DNA of 64,000 nucleotides from Cellulomonas carbonis (GCF_014636275.1 NZ_BMEB01000002.1:868001-932000); one strand, 5' to 3'; counted from the stretch's first letter, positions 16,332-26,255 are shown. Translations and numbers: made by a program. The notes: generated by a model not told the origin, from the sequence alone.

Positions 16332-17981
16332 CTAGCGCCGGTCCGGCTCGAGGTCCTCCGCGTCGACGATCCGGTACGCGTAGCCCTGCTCGGCGAGGAA
16401 GCGCTGACGGTGCGCCGCGAACTCCTGGTCGACCGTGTCGCGCGCGACCACGGCGTAGAAGTGCGCGGTGCGCCCGTCCGCCTTGGGACGCATGATCCGG
16501 CCGAGGCGCTGCGCCTCCTCCTGCCGGGACCCGAACGAGCCGCTCACCTGGATCGCGACCGCGGCCTCGGGCAGGTCGACCGAGAAGTTCGCGACCTTGC
16601 TCACCACGAGCCGGCGCACCTCACCGGTGCGGAACGCGGCGAAGAGGCGCTCGCGCTCGCGGACCGTCGTCTCACCCGTGATGAGCGGCGCGTCGAGGTG
16701 GTCCGAGAGCAGCTCGAGCTGGTCGAGGTACTGCCCGATGACGAGCACCTGCTCGTCCGGGTGGCGTGCGACGAGCTGCTCGACGACGCGGTTCTTGCCC
16801 GCGGCGCTCGCGGCCAGGCGGTACTTGTCCTCGGGTTCGGCCGTCGCGTACGCCAGCCGGTCGCCGTCGGGCAGCGTGAGCCGGACCTCGACGCACTCGG
16901 CGGGCGCGATGTAGCCCTGGGCCTCGATGTCCTTCCACGGCGCGTCGAACCGCTTGGGACCGATGAGCGAGAAGACCTCGTCCTCGCGGCCGTCCTCGCG
17001 CACGAGCGTCGCCGTGAGCCCGAGGCGCCGGCGCGCCTGCAGGTCGGCCGTCATCCGGAACACCGGGGCGGGGAGCAGGTGGACCTCGTCGTAGAGGATG
17101 AGCCCCCAGTCACGCGCGTCGAGCAGCTCGAGGTGCGGGAACACGCCCTTCCGCTTGGTCGTGAGCACCTGGTAGGTCGCGATCGTCACGGGGCGCACCT
17201 CCTTGCGGGCGCCCGAGTACTCGCCGATCTCGTCCTCGGTCAGGCTCGTGCGCCGCAGGAGCTCGTCGCGCCACTGCCGTGCCGAGACGGTGTTCGTGAC
17301 GAGGATCAGCGTGGTCGTGCGGGACCGCGCCATCGCGCCGGCACCGACGAGCGTCTTGCCCGCACCGCACGGCAGGACGACGACGCCCGAGCCGCCGTGG
17401 AAGAAGTTGTCGACCGCCTGCTCCTGGTAGGGGCGCAGCGCCCAGCCGTCCTGCACGAGGTCGATCGGGTGCGCCTCGCCGTCGACGTAGCCGGCGAGGT
17501 CCTCGACGGGCCAACCGAGCTTGAGCAGCACCTGCTTGAGGCGGCCGCGCTCGCTCGCGTGCACGACGACGTCGTCGTCGTCGAGCCGGGCGCCCACGAT
17601 CCCCGCGGTCTTGCGCGACCGCAGGACCTCCTCGAGGACCGGGCGGTCGAGTGCGTGCAGCACGAGGCCGTGCGTCGGGTGGCTGAGGAGCTGCAGGCGG
17701 CCGTAGCGCGACATCGTCTCGGCGACGTCCACGAGCAGCGCGTGCGGCACCGGGTAGCGCGAGTGCTCCAGGAGCACCGACACGACCTGCTCGGCGTCGT
17801 GGCCGGCGGCGCGCGCGTTCCACAGCCCCAGCGGTGTCAGGCGGTAGGTGTGCACGTGCTCGGGGGCGCGCTCGAGCTCGGCGAAGGGCGCGATCGACCG
17901 GCGGCACGCCTCGGCGGCGGGGTGGTCGACCTCGAGCAGCAGGGTCTTGTCGCTCTGCACGATCAGCGGACCGTCGGTCAC
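16332..17981 (-). CDS. XPB-type DNA repair helicase
   Basis: 549 residues from GTG 17981, after AGGAGC. Helicase motifs are clear: VVVLPCGAGKTLVGAGAM (motif I), LILVTNTVSARQW, LILYDEVHLLPAP (DEAH-like motif II), GLTATLVREDG (motif III) and a C-terminal QVSGSFGSRQEEAQRLGRIMRP (motif VI, in outline). The N-terminal 170 residues form the XPB damage-recognition-like region. Bacterial XPB homologues are 3'-5' helicases tied to DNA repair. The next gene upstream encodes the usual helicase-associated partner. Confidence 0.92.
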   Translation of the reverse strand: MTDGPLIVQSDKTLLLEVDHPAAEACRRSIAPFAELERAPEHVHTYRLTPLGLWNARAAGHDAEQVVSVLLEHSRYPVPHALLVDVAETMSRYGRLQLLSHPTHGLVLHALDRPVLEEVLRSRKTAGIVGARLDDDDVVVHASERGRLKQVLLKLGWPVEDLAGYVDGEAHPIDLVQDGWALRPYQEQAVDNFFHGGSGVVVLPCGAGKTLVGAGAMARSRTTTLILVTNTVSARQWRDELLRRTSLTEDEIGEYSGARKEVRPVTIATYQVLTTKRKGVFPHLELLDARDWGLILYDEVHLLPAPVFRMTADLQARRRLGLTATLVREDGREDEVFSLIGPKRFDAPWKDIEAQGYIAPAECVEVRLTLPDGDRLAYATAEPEDKYRLAASAAGKNRVVEQLVARHPDEQVLVIGQYLDQLELLSDHLDAPLITGETTVRERERLFAAFRTGEVRRLVVSKVANFSVDLPEAAVAIQVSGSFGSRQEEAQRLGRIMRPKADGRTAHFYAVVARDTVDQEFAAHRQRFLAEQGYAYRIVDAEDLEPDRR

Positions 17982-18101
17982 GCGTGCTCCTGTCGTCGGG
18001 GACGAGCGTGTAACGCCGTCCGGGGACCCGCTGTTCCCGCCGTCCTCAGCCCCGGCTCGTGGGCGCGGCGGCGCACGGTGTCGGAACGGGCCAGAACGGT
18101 G

Positions 18102-20696
18102 TCAGACCGGGGTGACGGTCGCGATCCGGTGCACCGCGACGGTCATCTCGGTCTCGCGCTCGGCGTCGAGCAGCCGCACGCGACCCGCGTCGACCCGCAC
18201 GGGGCGGACCCGGCGCCGCACGGGTGTGCCGTGCGGGTCCACCATCTCGAGCCACACCTCGCGGCCCTCGCTCGCGGCCTCGCGCAGCAGGTCGAGCCCG
18301 AGGACCGGGTCGGGGGAGGGGACGCCGTCGTCGGCGGACGGGTCCTCGGCGCGCGCCCGCTCGCGGCGGTCGCCCGCGAGGACGTCGCGCGCGACGCGGT
18401 GCAGGCGCCGCTCGCGCGCCTCGCGTGCCTCGACCGCGACCGTCTCGCGCCGCCGTCGGCCCGGGACGGGCCGGACGCGGTGCCCGGGGGTCGGCCCGAG
18501 CACGACCTGGCCGGACGGACCCTCCGTGACGGGTGCGAGCCCGCGGGCGCGCAGCGCCGCGAGCAGCGCCGCGGGCGTCGCCTGCGCCGCGAGCACCGTC
18601 GGGGCGAGTCGCAGGAGGCCCAGCGACCTCAGCGCCGGGTCCTCCGTGAGGCCCGCGAGCAGCGCCGGGTCGTCGGCGCGCAGGTACGACGACGCCATCC
18701 CGACACGCACGAGCCCGTGCCGGCGGGCGGTGTCGAGCACGAGGTACTCGAGCGGCTGCGGGACCCCCGAGCGCGCGTGGCGCGACAGGGCCGCGAGCAC
18801 CTCCTCGGCGGTGCGCCCGACGTCGAGCGCGCGGCGCACCGACGACTCGGTGAACCGCACCGTCAGCGCCGCACCGCGCGACTCGACCTGGGCGGTCTCC
18901 GCGAGCAGGGTCGCGAGCGTCTCCGACGGGCGTCCCGGCACGATCCCGGTGAGGTCGCCCTGGAGCAGGACCTCGTCGACGGCGGCGGGCAGCTGTGCGG
19001 CGAGCGCCTCCGCGGGGTCCGCGGGTCGTGCTGCGGCGTCCGAGGTGGCGCCGGCGCCGTCCGGGGCCGGGCCCGGGGCGCCGTCGGTGAGCGACGTGCC
19101 GTCGTCGGTCGCCGCGAGCAGCGCCGCACCGGCCGGCGACAGCGCGCCCGCCCCGAGGACGCCGAGCTCCTGGGCCTCCGCGAGCACGGCCTCGACGGCG
19201 TGCTGGGGCGGCGCGGCCCGGGGTGCGCGCCAGCGCAGGACGGCGTGCACCGCGTCCGCCGACGGCGAGAGCCCGGGTGCGTCGGCGAGCACGCCGAGGA
19301 CCGCGGCGCGCAGCCGCGGCGCCCACGGCCGTCGGGACTCGGGGTCGAGCGCGGGCCGCAGGGCACCCCGCTCGTCGCGCGTCCCGACGAGCCACGCCGC
19401 GCGCTCCGAGCGCATCCACGCGTCGGCCAGCACGGCCCAGCGCTCGGTCACGGGCAGCGCGAGCCAGTCGTCGGCGGCGGGGCTGGGCGCGAGCGAGCCC
19501 GCCTCCTCGCCGTCCTCCACGACGAGGCCCGTGGCACCCGCGAGCTCGACGACGAGCGCCGCGACGGCGTCGGTCGTCTCGAGCCGCGTCGCGGCCCGGC
19601 GCAGCTCGCGCTGGCCGAGCCCGCCCGAGCGGAGCGCGGGTGCGGGCTCGGCGCCCCACAGCTCGACGAGCCCGGCCACGAGACGGACGGTGTGCTCGGC
19701 GTGCTGCGCGGACTCGGCGGCGACCGTGCCCGCGTCGACGAGGCGTCCGTCGAGCCGCGGCGCGTCCTCGTCCCGGTGCGTGCGACCCGAGCGGAGCGCG
19801 AGGCCGATCTCGCGCGGCAGGACGACGTGCTGCGCGTCCGAGACCGCGAGGAGCCCGTGGCGCAGCGCCCAGTCGACGGCGGCGCGCGCCGGCGAGGTAC
19901 GGCCCGCGCCCTCGGGCGAGCGGCCGACCGGCGGACCCCAGGCGAGCGCGTCGAGGACCTGCCGCGTCCCGGCGGGTGCCTGGGCCAGGAGGCCGTCGAG
20001 GACGTCCTGCCGCGCGAGGTGGGCCGCGAGTCGGGCGACGAGCGCCGTGGTTGCCGCGGCGGCGTCGTCAGCACCGGTGGGCTCGGCCGCGCTCGCGCGC
20101 GGTGCGGCGGGTGCCGCGGGCAGCGCGACCTCCTCGGCGAGGCGCTCGAGGCTCTCGCCGCCGCGGCGCGCGAGCGTCGTGCGCAGCGACGGGCCGAGCC
20201 CCGCGGGGTGCGGGCCGAGGGCGTCGGCGAGGCCGGGTGCGGGCAGCAGCGGCGTCGTGGCGTCGACGTCGGCGGCGGCCTCGGGCGGGTCGGTCCACAG
20301 CAGCGCCGCCGTGAGCGCCGAGCGCACCGCGTCGAGGAGCTCGGTGCCGAGCCGGTCGGGGGCACCGACGGGTGTCCCGCCGACCGCGGTGCGGACCTCG
20401 CCGACCGGGACCGGGCGCACCGGGGCCGGGTCGGGTGCCGGGGCCGCCCTCGTGCGTCCGCGCGCCGGGATCGCCGGCGGGACCGCGCCCGACAGCGCGA
20501 CGACGCTCTCGAGCACCTGGACCGTGCGCGTGTCGACGCCCGAGAGGGCGCGCTCGAGGCTCGTCCGGTTGGCTGCGCGCGCGGCGAGCGACCGGACCGT
20601 CGACGGCGGCGGTGCGGCCAGGTCGGGCCGGACGGCGAGCAGGGCGACGAGGCCGTCCTCACCGCGGACCCGCAGCGCGTGCGTGAACGAGGGCAT
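18102..20696 (-). CDS. Helicase-associated protein paired with XPB
   Basis: 864 residues from ATG 20696 (MPSFTHALRVRGEDGL); upstream in-frame codons encode implausible Ser/Arg/Pro-rich sequence. It is the large actinobacterial protein regularly found beside XPB (helicase C-terminal-like domain, PF13625 type), with the conserved stretch QGDLTGIVPGRPSE in the middle and a final beta-rich domain. No helicase ATPase motifs are visible. It probably acts with the adjacent XPB helicase in DNA repair. The gap to XPB is 120 bases, so the pair may form one transcript. Confidence 0.85.
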   Translation of the reverse strand: MPSFTHALRVRGEDGLVALLAVRPDLAAPPPSTVRSLAARAANRTSLERALSGVDTRTVQVLESVVALSGAVPPAIPARGRTRAAPAPDPAPVRPVPVGEVRTAVGGTPVGAPDRLGTELLDAVRSALTAALLWTDPPEAAADVDATTPLLPAPGLADALGPHPAGLGPSLRTTLARRGGESLERLAEEVALPAAPAAPRASAAEPTGADDAAAATTALVARLAAHLARQDVLDGLLAQAPAGTRQVLDALAWGPPVGRSPEGAGRTSPARAAVDWALRHGLLAVSDAQHVVLPREIGLALRSGRTHRDEDAPRLDGRLVDAGTVAAESAQHAEHTVRLVAGLVELWGAEPAPALRSGGLGQRELRRAATRLETTDAVAALVVELAGATGLVVEDGEEAGSLAPSPAADDWLALPVTERWAVLADAWMRSERAAWLVGTRDERGALRPALDPESRRPWAPRLRAAVLGVLADAPGLSPSADAVHAVLRWRAPRAAPPQHAVEAVLAEAQELGVLGAGALSPAGAALLAATDDGTSLTDGAPGPAPDGAGATSDAAARPADPAEALAAQLPAAVDEVLLQGDLTGIVPGRPSETLATLLAETAQVESRGAALTVRFTESSVRRALDVGRTAEEVLAALSRHARSGVPQPLEYLVLDTARRHGLVRVGMASSYLRADDPALLAGLTEDPALRSLGLLRLAPTVLAAQATPAALLAALRARGLAPVTEGPSGQVVLGPTPGHRVRPVPGRRRRETVAVEAREARERRLHRVARDVLAGDRRERARAEDPSADDGVPSPDPVLGLDLLREAASEGREVWLEMVDPHGTPVRRRVRPVRVDAGRVRLLDAERETEMTVAVHRIATVTPV

Positions 20697-20706
20697 CCGC
20701 ACCACC

Positions 20707-21363
20707 TTACGGCCGGGCGGGGAGGTCCTCCGCCGGGGGGCGCTCGGGGTGCTCGTCGGGACCGGTGCGCTCGTCAGGGCCGCCACGGAGGCCGCCGAGC
20801 CCGTCGAGCACGAACGCGGCGGCGCGGCGCGCCTCGTCGTCGGGGTCCGCACCGGCCTCGACGCGTGCGACGGTGTGGTGGACGACGGCGAGCACGAGGC
20901 CGAGCGCGGCCTCGGGGTCACCGACGCCCAGGCGGCGCGCGGCGTCCGCGAGCGGGAGCGCCGTGCGCCGGTGGCCGTCGAGCAGCTCGCCCCGGACCTC
21001 GTCGGGCAGGCTCACGCCGCCCAGGGCTGCGGCGAGGCGGTGGTCGCCCGCGGCCGCGCTCGCCGCGGCGGCCTCGAACCACGCCACGACGAGCGCCCGG
21101 GGATCGGTCGCGTCGGCGGTGTGCCGCTCGAGCGCGGCCGCCCACCGCTCGAAGCCCGCGCGCACGAGCGCGACGAGCAGGTCGTCGACCGAGCGGACGT
21201 ACGCGTAGACCGAGGGGCGCGCGAGACCGGTCCGGGCGGCGACGGCGGCGATCGTCAGGGCGTCCCGACCCTGCTCGACCACGATCTCCTCGGCGGCCCG
21301 CAGCACCGCGGCGCGCTGCTGCGCGCGGTGCTCGGCGACGGTGGGTGCGGTGATGCGGGGCAT
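20707..21363 (-). CDS. TetR family regulator
   Basis: 218 residues. The N-terminal helix-turn-helix reads AVLRAAEEIVVEQGRDALTIAAVAARTGLARPSVYAYVRS, in outline, as expected for TetR proteins; the C-terminal ligand domain is Ala-rich and ends in a charged Pro/Glu tail. It is divergent from the small membrane protein gene across 95 bases, so that gene or itself is the likely target. The ligand is unknown. Confidence 0.88.
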   Translation of the reverse strand: MPRITAPTVAEHRAQQRAAVLRAAEEIVVEQGRDALTIAAVAARTGLARPSVYAYVRSVDDLLVALVRAGFERWAAALERHTADATDPRALVVAWFEAAAASAAAGDHRLAAALGGVSLPDEVRGELLDGHRRTALPLADAARRLGVGDPEAALGLVLAVVHHTVARVEAGADPDDEARRAAAFVLDGLGGLRGGPDERTGPDEHPERPPAEDLPARP

Positions 21364-21403
21364 GGTGCGCTCATGATGGCACCCGATGCCGACAGCGCGT
21401 TGC

Positions 21404-21409
21404 TACGAT
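21404..21409 (+). promoter_or_regulatory. -10 box before small membrane protein gene
   Basis: TACGAT lies in the TetR-divergent gap, 50 bases before the GTG start. No convincing -35 box was identified. Confidence 0.35.
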
Positions 21410-21458
21410 GCCGACGCAGCGTCGAGAACGACGCGCCCGACCGACCCCGGAGGATCCC

Positions 21459-21800
21459 GTGGAGCTCGCCCGCAACCTGTTCCTCGTCCTGCACCTGCTC
21501 GGGATGGCCTCGATCATCGGCGGGTTCCTGGTGCAGACGCGGTCCGAGCGCAAGGTCGTGCAGCCCGCGATGCTCCACGGCGCGCTCACCGCGCTCGTCA
21601 CGGGCCTGCTCCTCACCGGGCTGCTCGAGATGGGTGACGGCGACGTCAACCACACCAAGATCGGCGTCAAGCTCGTCGTCGTCCTGGTCGTCACGGCCCT
21701 CGCGTGGCGCCGCCGTCGCGCGGAGTCGATCAGCACGGGCGAGTGGGCCGCGATCGGCGGCCTGACGATCCTCAACGTGGTGCTCGCCGTCTTCTGGTGA
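21459..21800 (+). CDS. Small integral membrane protein
   Basis: 113 residues from GTG 21459, with GGAGG six bases upstream. The sequence has about four hydrophobic segments: NLFLVLHLLGMASIIGGFLV, a second around MLHGALTALVTGLLLTGLL, a third KLVVVLVVTALAW and a C-terminal ILNVVLAVFW. It probably sits in the cytoplasmic membrane. I do not recognise a function. Its divergent position next to a TetR regulator suggests it may be that regulator's target. Confidence 0.75.
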   Translation: MELARNLFLVLHLLGMASIIGGFLVQTRSERKVVQPAMLHGALTALVTGLLLTGLLEMGDGDVNHTKIGVKLVVVLVVTALAWRRRRAESISTGEWAAIGGLTILNVVLAVFW

Positions 21801-21873
21801 CGCGCGGGCGGCAGGGCGTTGACCCTCGACGTCCGCACCGAGGATCCACGCGGACGCCCTGACCACGGGCCGG

Positions 21874-21879
21874 TAGCCT
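21874..21879 (+). promoter_or_regulatory. -10 box before cold shock gene
   Basis: TAGCCT lies 43 bases before the GTG of the cold shock gene, leaving a short leader rich in CCAC repeats. Confidence 0.35.
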
Positions 21880-21922
21880 GATCGCGTCCCACCCCACCCC
21901 ACGACACGACACAGAGGTCCCA

Positions 21923-22306
21923 GTGCCCACCGGCAAGGTCAAGTGGTTCGACGCCGAGCGCGGCTTCGGTTTCATCGCCAGCGACGAGGGCGACGAGGTG
22001 TTCCTGCACGCCTCGGCGCTGCCCGCCGGCGTCACGGCCCCGAAGCCCGGCGCGCGCGTCGACTTCGGCGTGGCCGACGGCCGCCGTGGCCCGCAGGCGC
22101 TGTCCGTCAAGCTGCTCGACCCCCTGCCGTCCGTGGTCAAGGCGCACCGCAAGCCCGCGGACGACATGGCCGTGATCGTGGAGGACCTCATCAAGCTGCT
22201 CGACCACGTCGGCAACGGCCTGCGCCGTGGCCGGTACCCGGACAAGGGCGCGGCGACCAAGGTCGCGACCGTGCTCCGGGCCGTCGCGGACGACCTCGAG
22301 GCCTGA
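21923..22306 (+). CDS. Cold shock protein with C-terminal extension
   Basis: 127 residues from GTG 21923, after GAGGTCC. Residues 1-65 form a cold shock domain with the RNA-binding motifs GKVKWFDAERGFGFI and VFLHASAL. The remaining 60 residues are a basic helical extension seen in actinobacterial versions. It is expected to bind single-stranded RNA or DNA. Its stop overlaps the ATG of the DUF3027 gene (TGATG), starting a three-gene coupled unit. Confidence 0.92.
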   Translation: MPTGKVKWFDAERGFGFIASDEGDEVFLHASALPAGVTAPKPGARVDFGVADGRRGPQALSVKLLDPLPSVVKAHRKPADDMAVIVEDLIKLLDHVGNGLRRGRYPDKGAATKVATVLRAVADDLEA

Positions 22307-23223
22307 TGCCCACCGTCACGCGCGACGCCGTCCTGTCCTCGGCCGTCGACCTCGCCCGCGCCGCCGCGGTCGACGTCGCGGGCTCGGCCGAGCTCGTCGG
22401 CGAGCACCTGGGTGTCGTCGTCGAGTCCGAGCGGCTCGTCTCGCACACGTTCGCGACGACGGCCCTGGGCCACCGCGGGTGGCGGTGGACCGTCACGCTC
22501 GCGCGCGTCCCGCGCGGCCGCACCGCGACGGTGTGCGAGGTCCACCTGCTCCCCGGGGACGACGCGGTCCTCGCCCCGGCGTGGGTCCCGTGGTCGGAGC
22601 GCCTGCGCCCCGGCGACGTCGGGCCGGGCGACGTGCTGCCGCTCCTGCCGGACGACGACCGCCTCGAGCACGGCTACGAGGCCGTGGGCGACGCGGACGC
22701 CGACGAGCTCGCCGTCTTCGAGCTCGGTCTGGGCCGCGAGCGCGTGCTGTCGCGCACCGGACGCGCGGAGGCGGCGCAGCGCTGGTACGCGGGCTCGCAC
22801 GGCCCGACGGCGCCGCAGGCGATCGCCGCGAGCGCCCCGTGCTCGACGTGCGGCTTCCTCCTGCTCATGGCGGGCTCGCTGCGCACCGAGTTCGGCGTGT
22901 GCGCGAACGAGTGGTCGCCCGACGACGGCCGCGTCGTGAGCATGGACCACGGCTGCGGGGCGCACTCGCAGACCGACGTCCCGACCGGCCCGAGCGACTG
23001 GCCGGACCCGCCGTCGGACGGTGACGAGCTCGAGCTCGTCACGCTCTCGGCGCCGCGCGACCAGGAGCCCGTCTCGGACGGGGACGCGGACGCGGCCGCC
23101 GAGGCCGAGCCAACTCCGGAGGCCGAGCCGGCCGCGGAGCCCGAGCCGACCGCCGAGGCCGAGCCGATCGCCGACGAGGACCCCAGCGAGCCGGAGGCCG
23201 ACGCAGCCGCGGACCCGGGGTGA
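22306..23223 (+). CDS. DUF3027 family protein
   Basis: 305 residues from ATG 22306. It has a conserved N-terminal domain, a Cys pair in APCSTCGFLLLMAGSLRTEFGVCANEWSPDDG (outlined) and the GCGAHSQTD motif, which could bind a metal. A C-terminal tail of repeated Glu/Pro/Ala (EAEPTPEAEP type) follows. This actinobacterial family usually lies next to a cold shock gene, as here, and has no established function. The stop overlaps the next start (GTGA). Confidence 0.85.
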   Translation: MPTVTRDAVLSSAVDLARAAAVDVAGSAELVGEHLGVVVESERLVSHTFATTALGHRGWRWTVTLARVPRGRTATVCEVHLLPGDDAVLAPAWVPWSERLRPGDVGPGDVLPLLPDDDRLEHGYEAVGDADADELAVFELGLGRERVLSRTGRAEAAQRWYAGSHGPTAPQAIAASAPCSTCGFLLLMAGSLRTEFGVCANEWSPDDGRVVSMDHGCGAHSQTDVPTGPSDWPDPPSDGDELELVTLSAPRDQEPVSDGDADAAAEAEPTPEAEPAAEPEPTAEAEPIADEDPSEPEADAAADPG

Positions 23224-26200
23224 CCGACCGGTTCGGCACCGAGCGGCTCCGCCGGACCGTCCTGGCCACGTGGGCCGAGCAGCCGGACCGCTTCCGCGAG
23301 GACGCGAACTCCGAGGAGGACCACGCGCGCGGCGGCTACCGCGACCGCGTCGTCGTCGAGCTCGCGCAGAACGCCGCCGACGCCGCGACCCGCGCGGGCG
23401 TCCCGGGCCGGCTCCTGCTCCTGCGGGTCGACGTCGGCGACGCCCGGCTGCTCGTCGCCGCGAACACGGGTGCGCCGCTCGACGCGCACGGCGTCGCGTC
23501 GCTCGCGTCGCTGCGCGCGTCGGCCAAGCGCGACCTCCCCGGCCAGGTCGGCCGCTTCGGCGTCGGCTTCGCGGCCGTGCGGGCGGTCGCCGACGACGTC
23601 GCGCTGCTCACGCGGTCCGCCGACGGGGACGGCGTCGACGCCGTGCACTTCTCGCTCGCGCGCACCGCCGAGGTGGTCGCCGCCATCGGCCCGCTCGCCG
23701 ACGAGGTCCGGCGACGCGACGGTCACCTCCCGGCGCTGCGGCTCCCGTTCGACGGCACGGGGCCGCTCGGCGACCTCGCCCCCGTCGTCCCGGGTGCGGG
23801 CTGGGACACCGTCGTCGTCCTCCGCCTGCGCGACGACGCGGCCGCGCGCGCGATCGCCGACCAGCTCGACTCCGTCGGGGACCCGCTGCTCCTGGCGCTC
23901 CCCGCGCTCTCGAGCGTCACCGTCACGGGCGCGGACCGGGACCGGACGCTCGAGGACGTCGCCCGGCGGTGGGTCGTCGTGAGCCGGACGGGGGAGGTCG
24001 ACGCGGCGCTGCTCGCGGACCGACCCGTCGAGGAGCGCGACCGCACCGCGTGGCGGGTCACGTGGGCCGTGCCGCGCAGCGGACCCGCCCCGGCGGGGTC
24101 GGTGCACGCGCCGACGCCGACGGACGACCCGTGCACGCTCCCTGCGCTGCTCGTCGCCACGTTCCCGCTCGACCCGTCGCGGCGGCGGGTCGCCCCGGGA
24201 CGGCTCACGGACGTGCTCGTCGCGGCCGCGGGGGAGGCCTACGCGGACCTGGCCGCGGCCTGCCGGGCGGAGGGGCAGGACCCGCTGGGCGTCGTCCCGA
24301 CGGGTCTTCCCGCGGGGAGGCTCGACGCCGCGCTCCACGACTCCGCGCTCCGCGCGCTGCGCGACGCGCCGGTGCTCACCCCGGCGGACGGCGGTCCGCC
24401 GGTCACACCCCGTGACGCGGTGGTGCTCGCCGGCCCCGCAGGGCACGACGCCGCGCTGCTCGCCGTGCTCGGGCCGCGGCTGCCCGCGCTCGTCGCCGCC
24501 GACCCGCGGCGGCGCACCGCGCTGCGTGCGCTGGCCGTCGAGGAGCTCGACGCGGCCGACGTCGTCGACTCGCTCCCCGCGCTCGCGCCCGCCGACCACC
24601 GGCGCCTGCTCGACGCGGCGGGCGCCGCGGGTCCGCAGGTCGTCGAGTCGCTCGCCTCGGTGCTGGTCCCGCTCGCCGACGGGCGCTCGGTCCGGGGCGC
24701 GCGCGGCCTCGTGGTGCTCGCGGAGCCCCTGCCCGACGACGTCGTCGGCACGCTCGCGGCGTGGGGACTGCGCATCGTGCATCCTGACGCGGCGCACCCG
24801 CTGCACACCCGCCTCGGCGCCGAGACGCTGACGGCCCCGGCGCTGCTGGTCCACCCCGTCGTGCGTGCGCACGTGCTCGCGGACGACGAGGGGGACGTCG
24901 CGCCCGTCGTGCTGCGCCTCGTCGGGGACGCCCTGCGCGCGGGCGCCCGGCTGTCCGCGCCCGCGTGGTGGGGTGAGCTGCTCCTGCGCGCGGCCGACGG
25001 GGAGCCGGTACCCGCACGGGGCCTCGTGCTGCCGGGGTCGCGCGCCGCGCGCTGGTTCGACCCGGACGTGCTCGCGCCCGTCGACGACGCGACCGCACGT
25101 GCCTGGCCCGACGCGCTCGCGGCGGTCGGCGTACGCACCGGGCTGCCGGTCACACCCGTGCCGGCCGAGGCGTACGACGCCGACGACCGGGACGCGGACG
25201 GCCTCTCCGGCGCGGGTCCCGACGACCCCGACGACGTCGCGTTGCTCGTCGACCGGCTCGACCGCTGGCACGAGTACGTCCGCGCGACAGGCATCACGGG
25301 CCGGTCGGCGCCGCAGGACGTCGTCGAGGACCTCGACGCGGTGCGCGCCGGCGCGTGGCCCGAGGTGCTCGCTGCGCTCGCGTCCGAGCACCCGCGCACG
25401 CTCGGTCCCGTGGCGCCCGGTGGTGCGCCGTCCTGGACCGCGTGGACGCTGCGGCGGCTCGTGCCCGGACTCGGCCGTCCGTTCGCCCTCGCCCCCGGGG
25501 AGCCCGACGACGCCGGGGCGGCCGGACCGGCGACGTCGGCGCCGACCCTCCTGCCCGCGGCGCCCGGCGTCGTCGCGGGCCTGCCCGAGCCCGTGCGGCG
25601 TGCGCTCGGCGGCGTCGCCGGGCTCGACGAGCTCGACGCCGCCGGGTGGACCGTGGTCCTCGGCGCGCTCGACGAGGGCGCGGCGCTGCCGCCCGCCGAG
25701 ACCGTCGCGGCGTGGTCGGCGCTCGCGCGCCTCGCCGTCGGCGACCCCGAGGCCGCGGTCGACGGACCGTGCGTGCCCGCCCTCGACGCCGACGGAGCGA
25801 CGGTCGCGGCCGCGCTCGACGACGTGGTGGTGTGCTCGCCCGCGTGGGCGCAGCGCACCGACCTCGGGCCGCGCGTCGTCGTCCCCGGGGCCGCGGTGGA
25901 CGCCGTCGCGGCGATGCTCGACGCGGACGCGGCCGAGGACCGTGCCGCGGGTGCCGTCACGTCGCGCGGCGTCCGGGGCGACGTGCCGGACGCGGTGCGT
26001 GGGCTGCTGCCCGACGCGCCGCGGACCTGGGTCGAGCACGAGGACCTCCGGGTGGACGGTCGGCCCGTGGCGTGGTGGGTCGACGACGACGGTGTCGTGC
26101 ACGCCTCGACCACCGAGGGGCTCGCGTGCGGCGTCGCGGCCGTCGTCGGCTGGTCCCGGCGGCACCTCGTGGCCCGGCTGCTCACGGGGGAGGTCGACGT

Positions 26201-26255
26201 CGACGCCGAGCGCGTGGCGCTCGCGGGCGAGCCCGACGCGGGGCGCGACGCCTGA
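23220..26255 (+). CDS. Sacsin/Hsp90-like GHKL ATPase-domain protein
   Basis: 1011 residues from GTG 23220, overlapping the DUF3027 stop. The N-terminal 300 residues carry the Bergerat ATP-binding fold: VVELAQNAADAA (N-box, near residue 46), ANTGAPLDAHGV, and GQVGRFGVGFAAVRAV (G2 box). The remaining 700 residues are Asp/Ala-rich with no domain I recognise. The N-terminal domain resembles Hsp90 and sacsin repeats, pointing to chaperone-like or conformational ATPase work. Related fusions also occur in antiphage defence, but nothing adjacent supports that here. Conserved linkage with DUF3027 suggests a joint cytoplasmic role. Confidence 0.82.
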   Translation: MTDRFGTERLRRTVLATWAEQPDRFREDANSEEDHARGGYRDRVVVELAQNAADAATRAGVPGRLLLLRVDVGDARLLVAANTGAPLDAHGVASLASLRASAKRDLPGQVGRFGVGFAAVRAVADDVALLTRSADGDGVDAVHFSLARTAEVVAAIGPLADEVRRRDGHLPALRLPFDGTGPLGDLAPVVPGAGWDTVVVLRLRDDAAARAIADQLDSVGDPLLLALPALSSVTVTGADRDRTLEDVARRWVVVSRTGEVDAALLADRPVEERDRTAWRVTWAVPRSGPAPAGSVHAPTPTDDPCTLPALLVATFPLDPSRRRVAPGRLTDVLVAAAGEAYADLAAACRAEGQDPLGVVPTGLPAGRLDAALHDSALRALRDAPVLTPADGGPPVTPRDAVVLAGPAGHDAALLAVLGPRLPALVAADPRRRTALRALAVEELDAADVVDSLPALAPADHRRLLDAAGAAGPQVVESLASVLVPLADGRSVRGARGLVVLAEPLPDDVVGTLAAWGLRIVHPDAAHPLHTRLGAETLTAPALLVHPVVRAHVLADDEGDVAPVVLRLVGDALRAGARLSAPAWWGELLLRAADGEPVPARGLVLPGSRAARWFDPDVLAPVDDATARAWPDALAAVGVRTGLPVTPVPAEAYDADDRDADGLSGAGPDDPDDVALLVDRLDRWHEYVRATGITGRSAPQDVVEDLDAVRAGAWPEVLAALASEHPRTLGPVAPGGAPSWTAWTLRRLVPGLGRPFALAPGEPDDAGAAGPATSAPTLLPAAPGVVAGLPEPVRRALGGVAGLDELDAAGWTVVLGALDEGAALPPAETVAAWSALARLAVGDPEAAVDGPCVPALDADGATVAAALDDVVVCSPAWAQRTDLGPRVVVPGAAVDAVAAMLDADAAEDRAAGAVTSRGVRGDVPDAVRGLLPDAPRTWVEHEDLRVDGRPVAWWVDDDGVVHASTTEGLACGVAAVVGWSRRHLVARLLTGEVDVDAERVALAGEPDAGRDA

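Noticed and set aside
23220..26255. Antiphage defence gene
   Set aside because: GHKL-fold proteins occur in defence systems, but this one sits in a conserved core-type unit with cold shock and DUF3027 genes.
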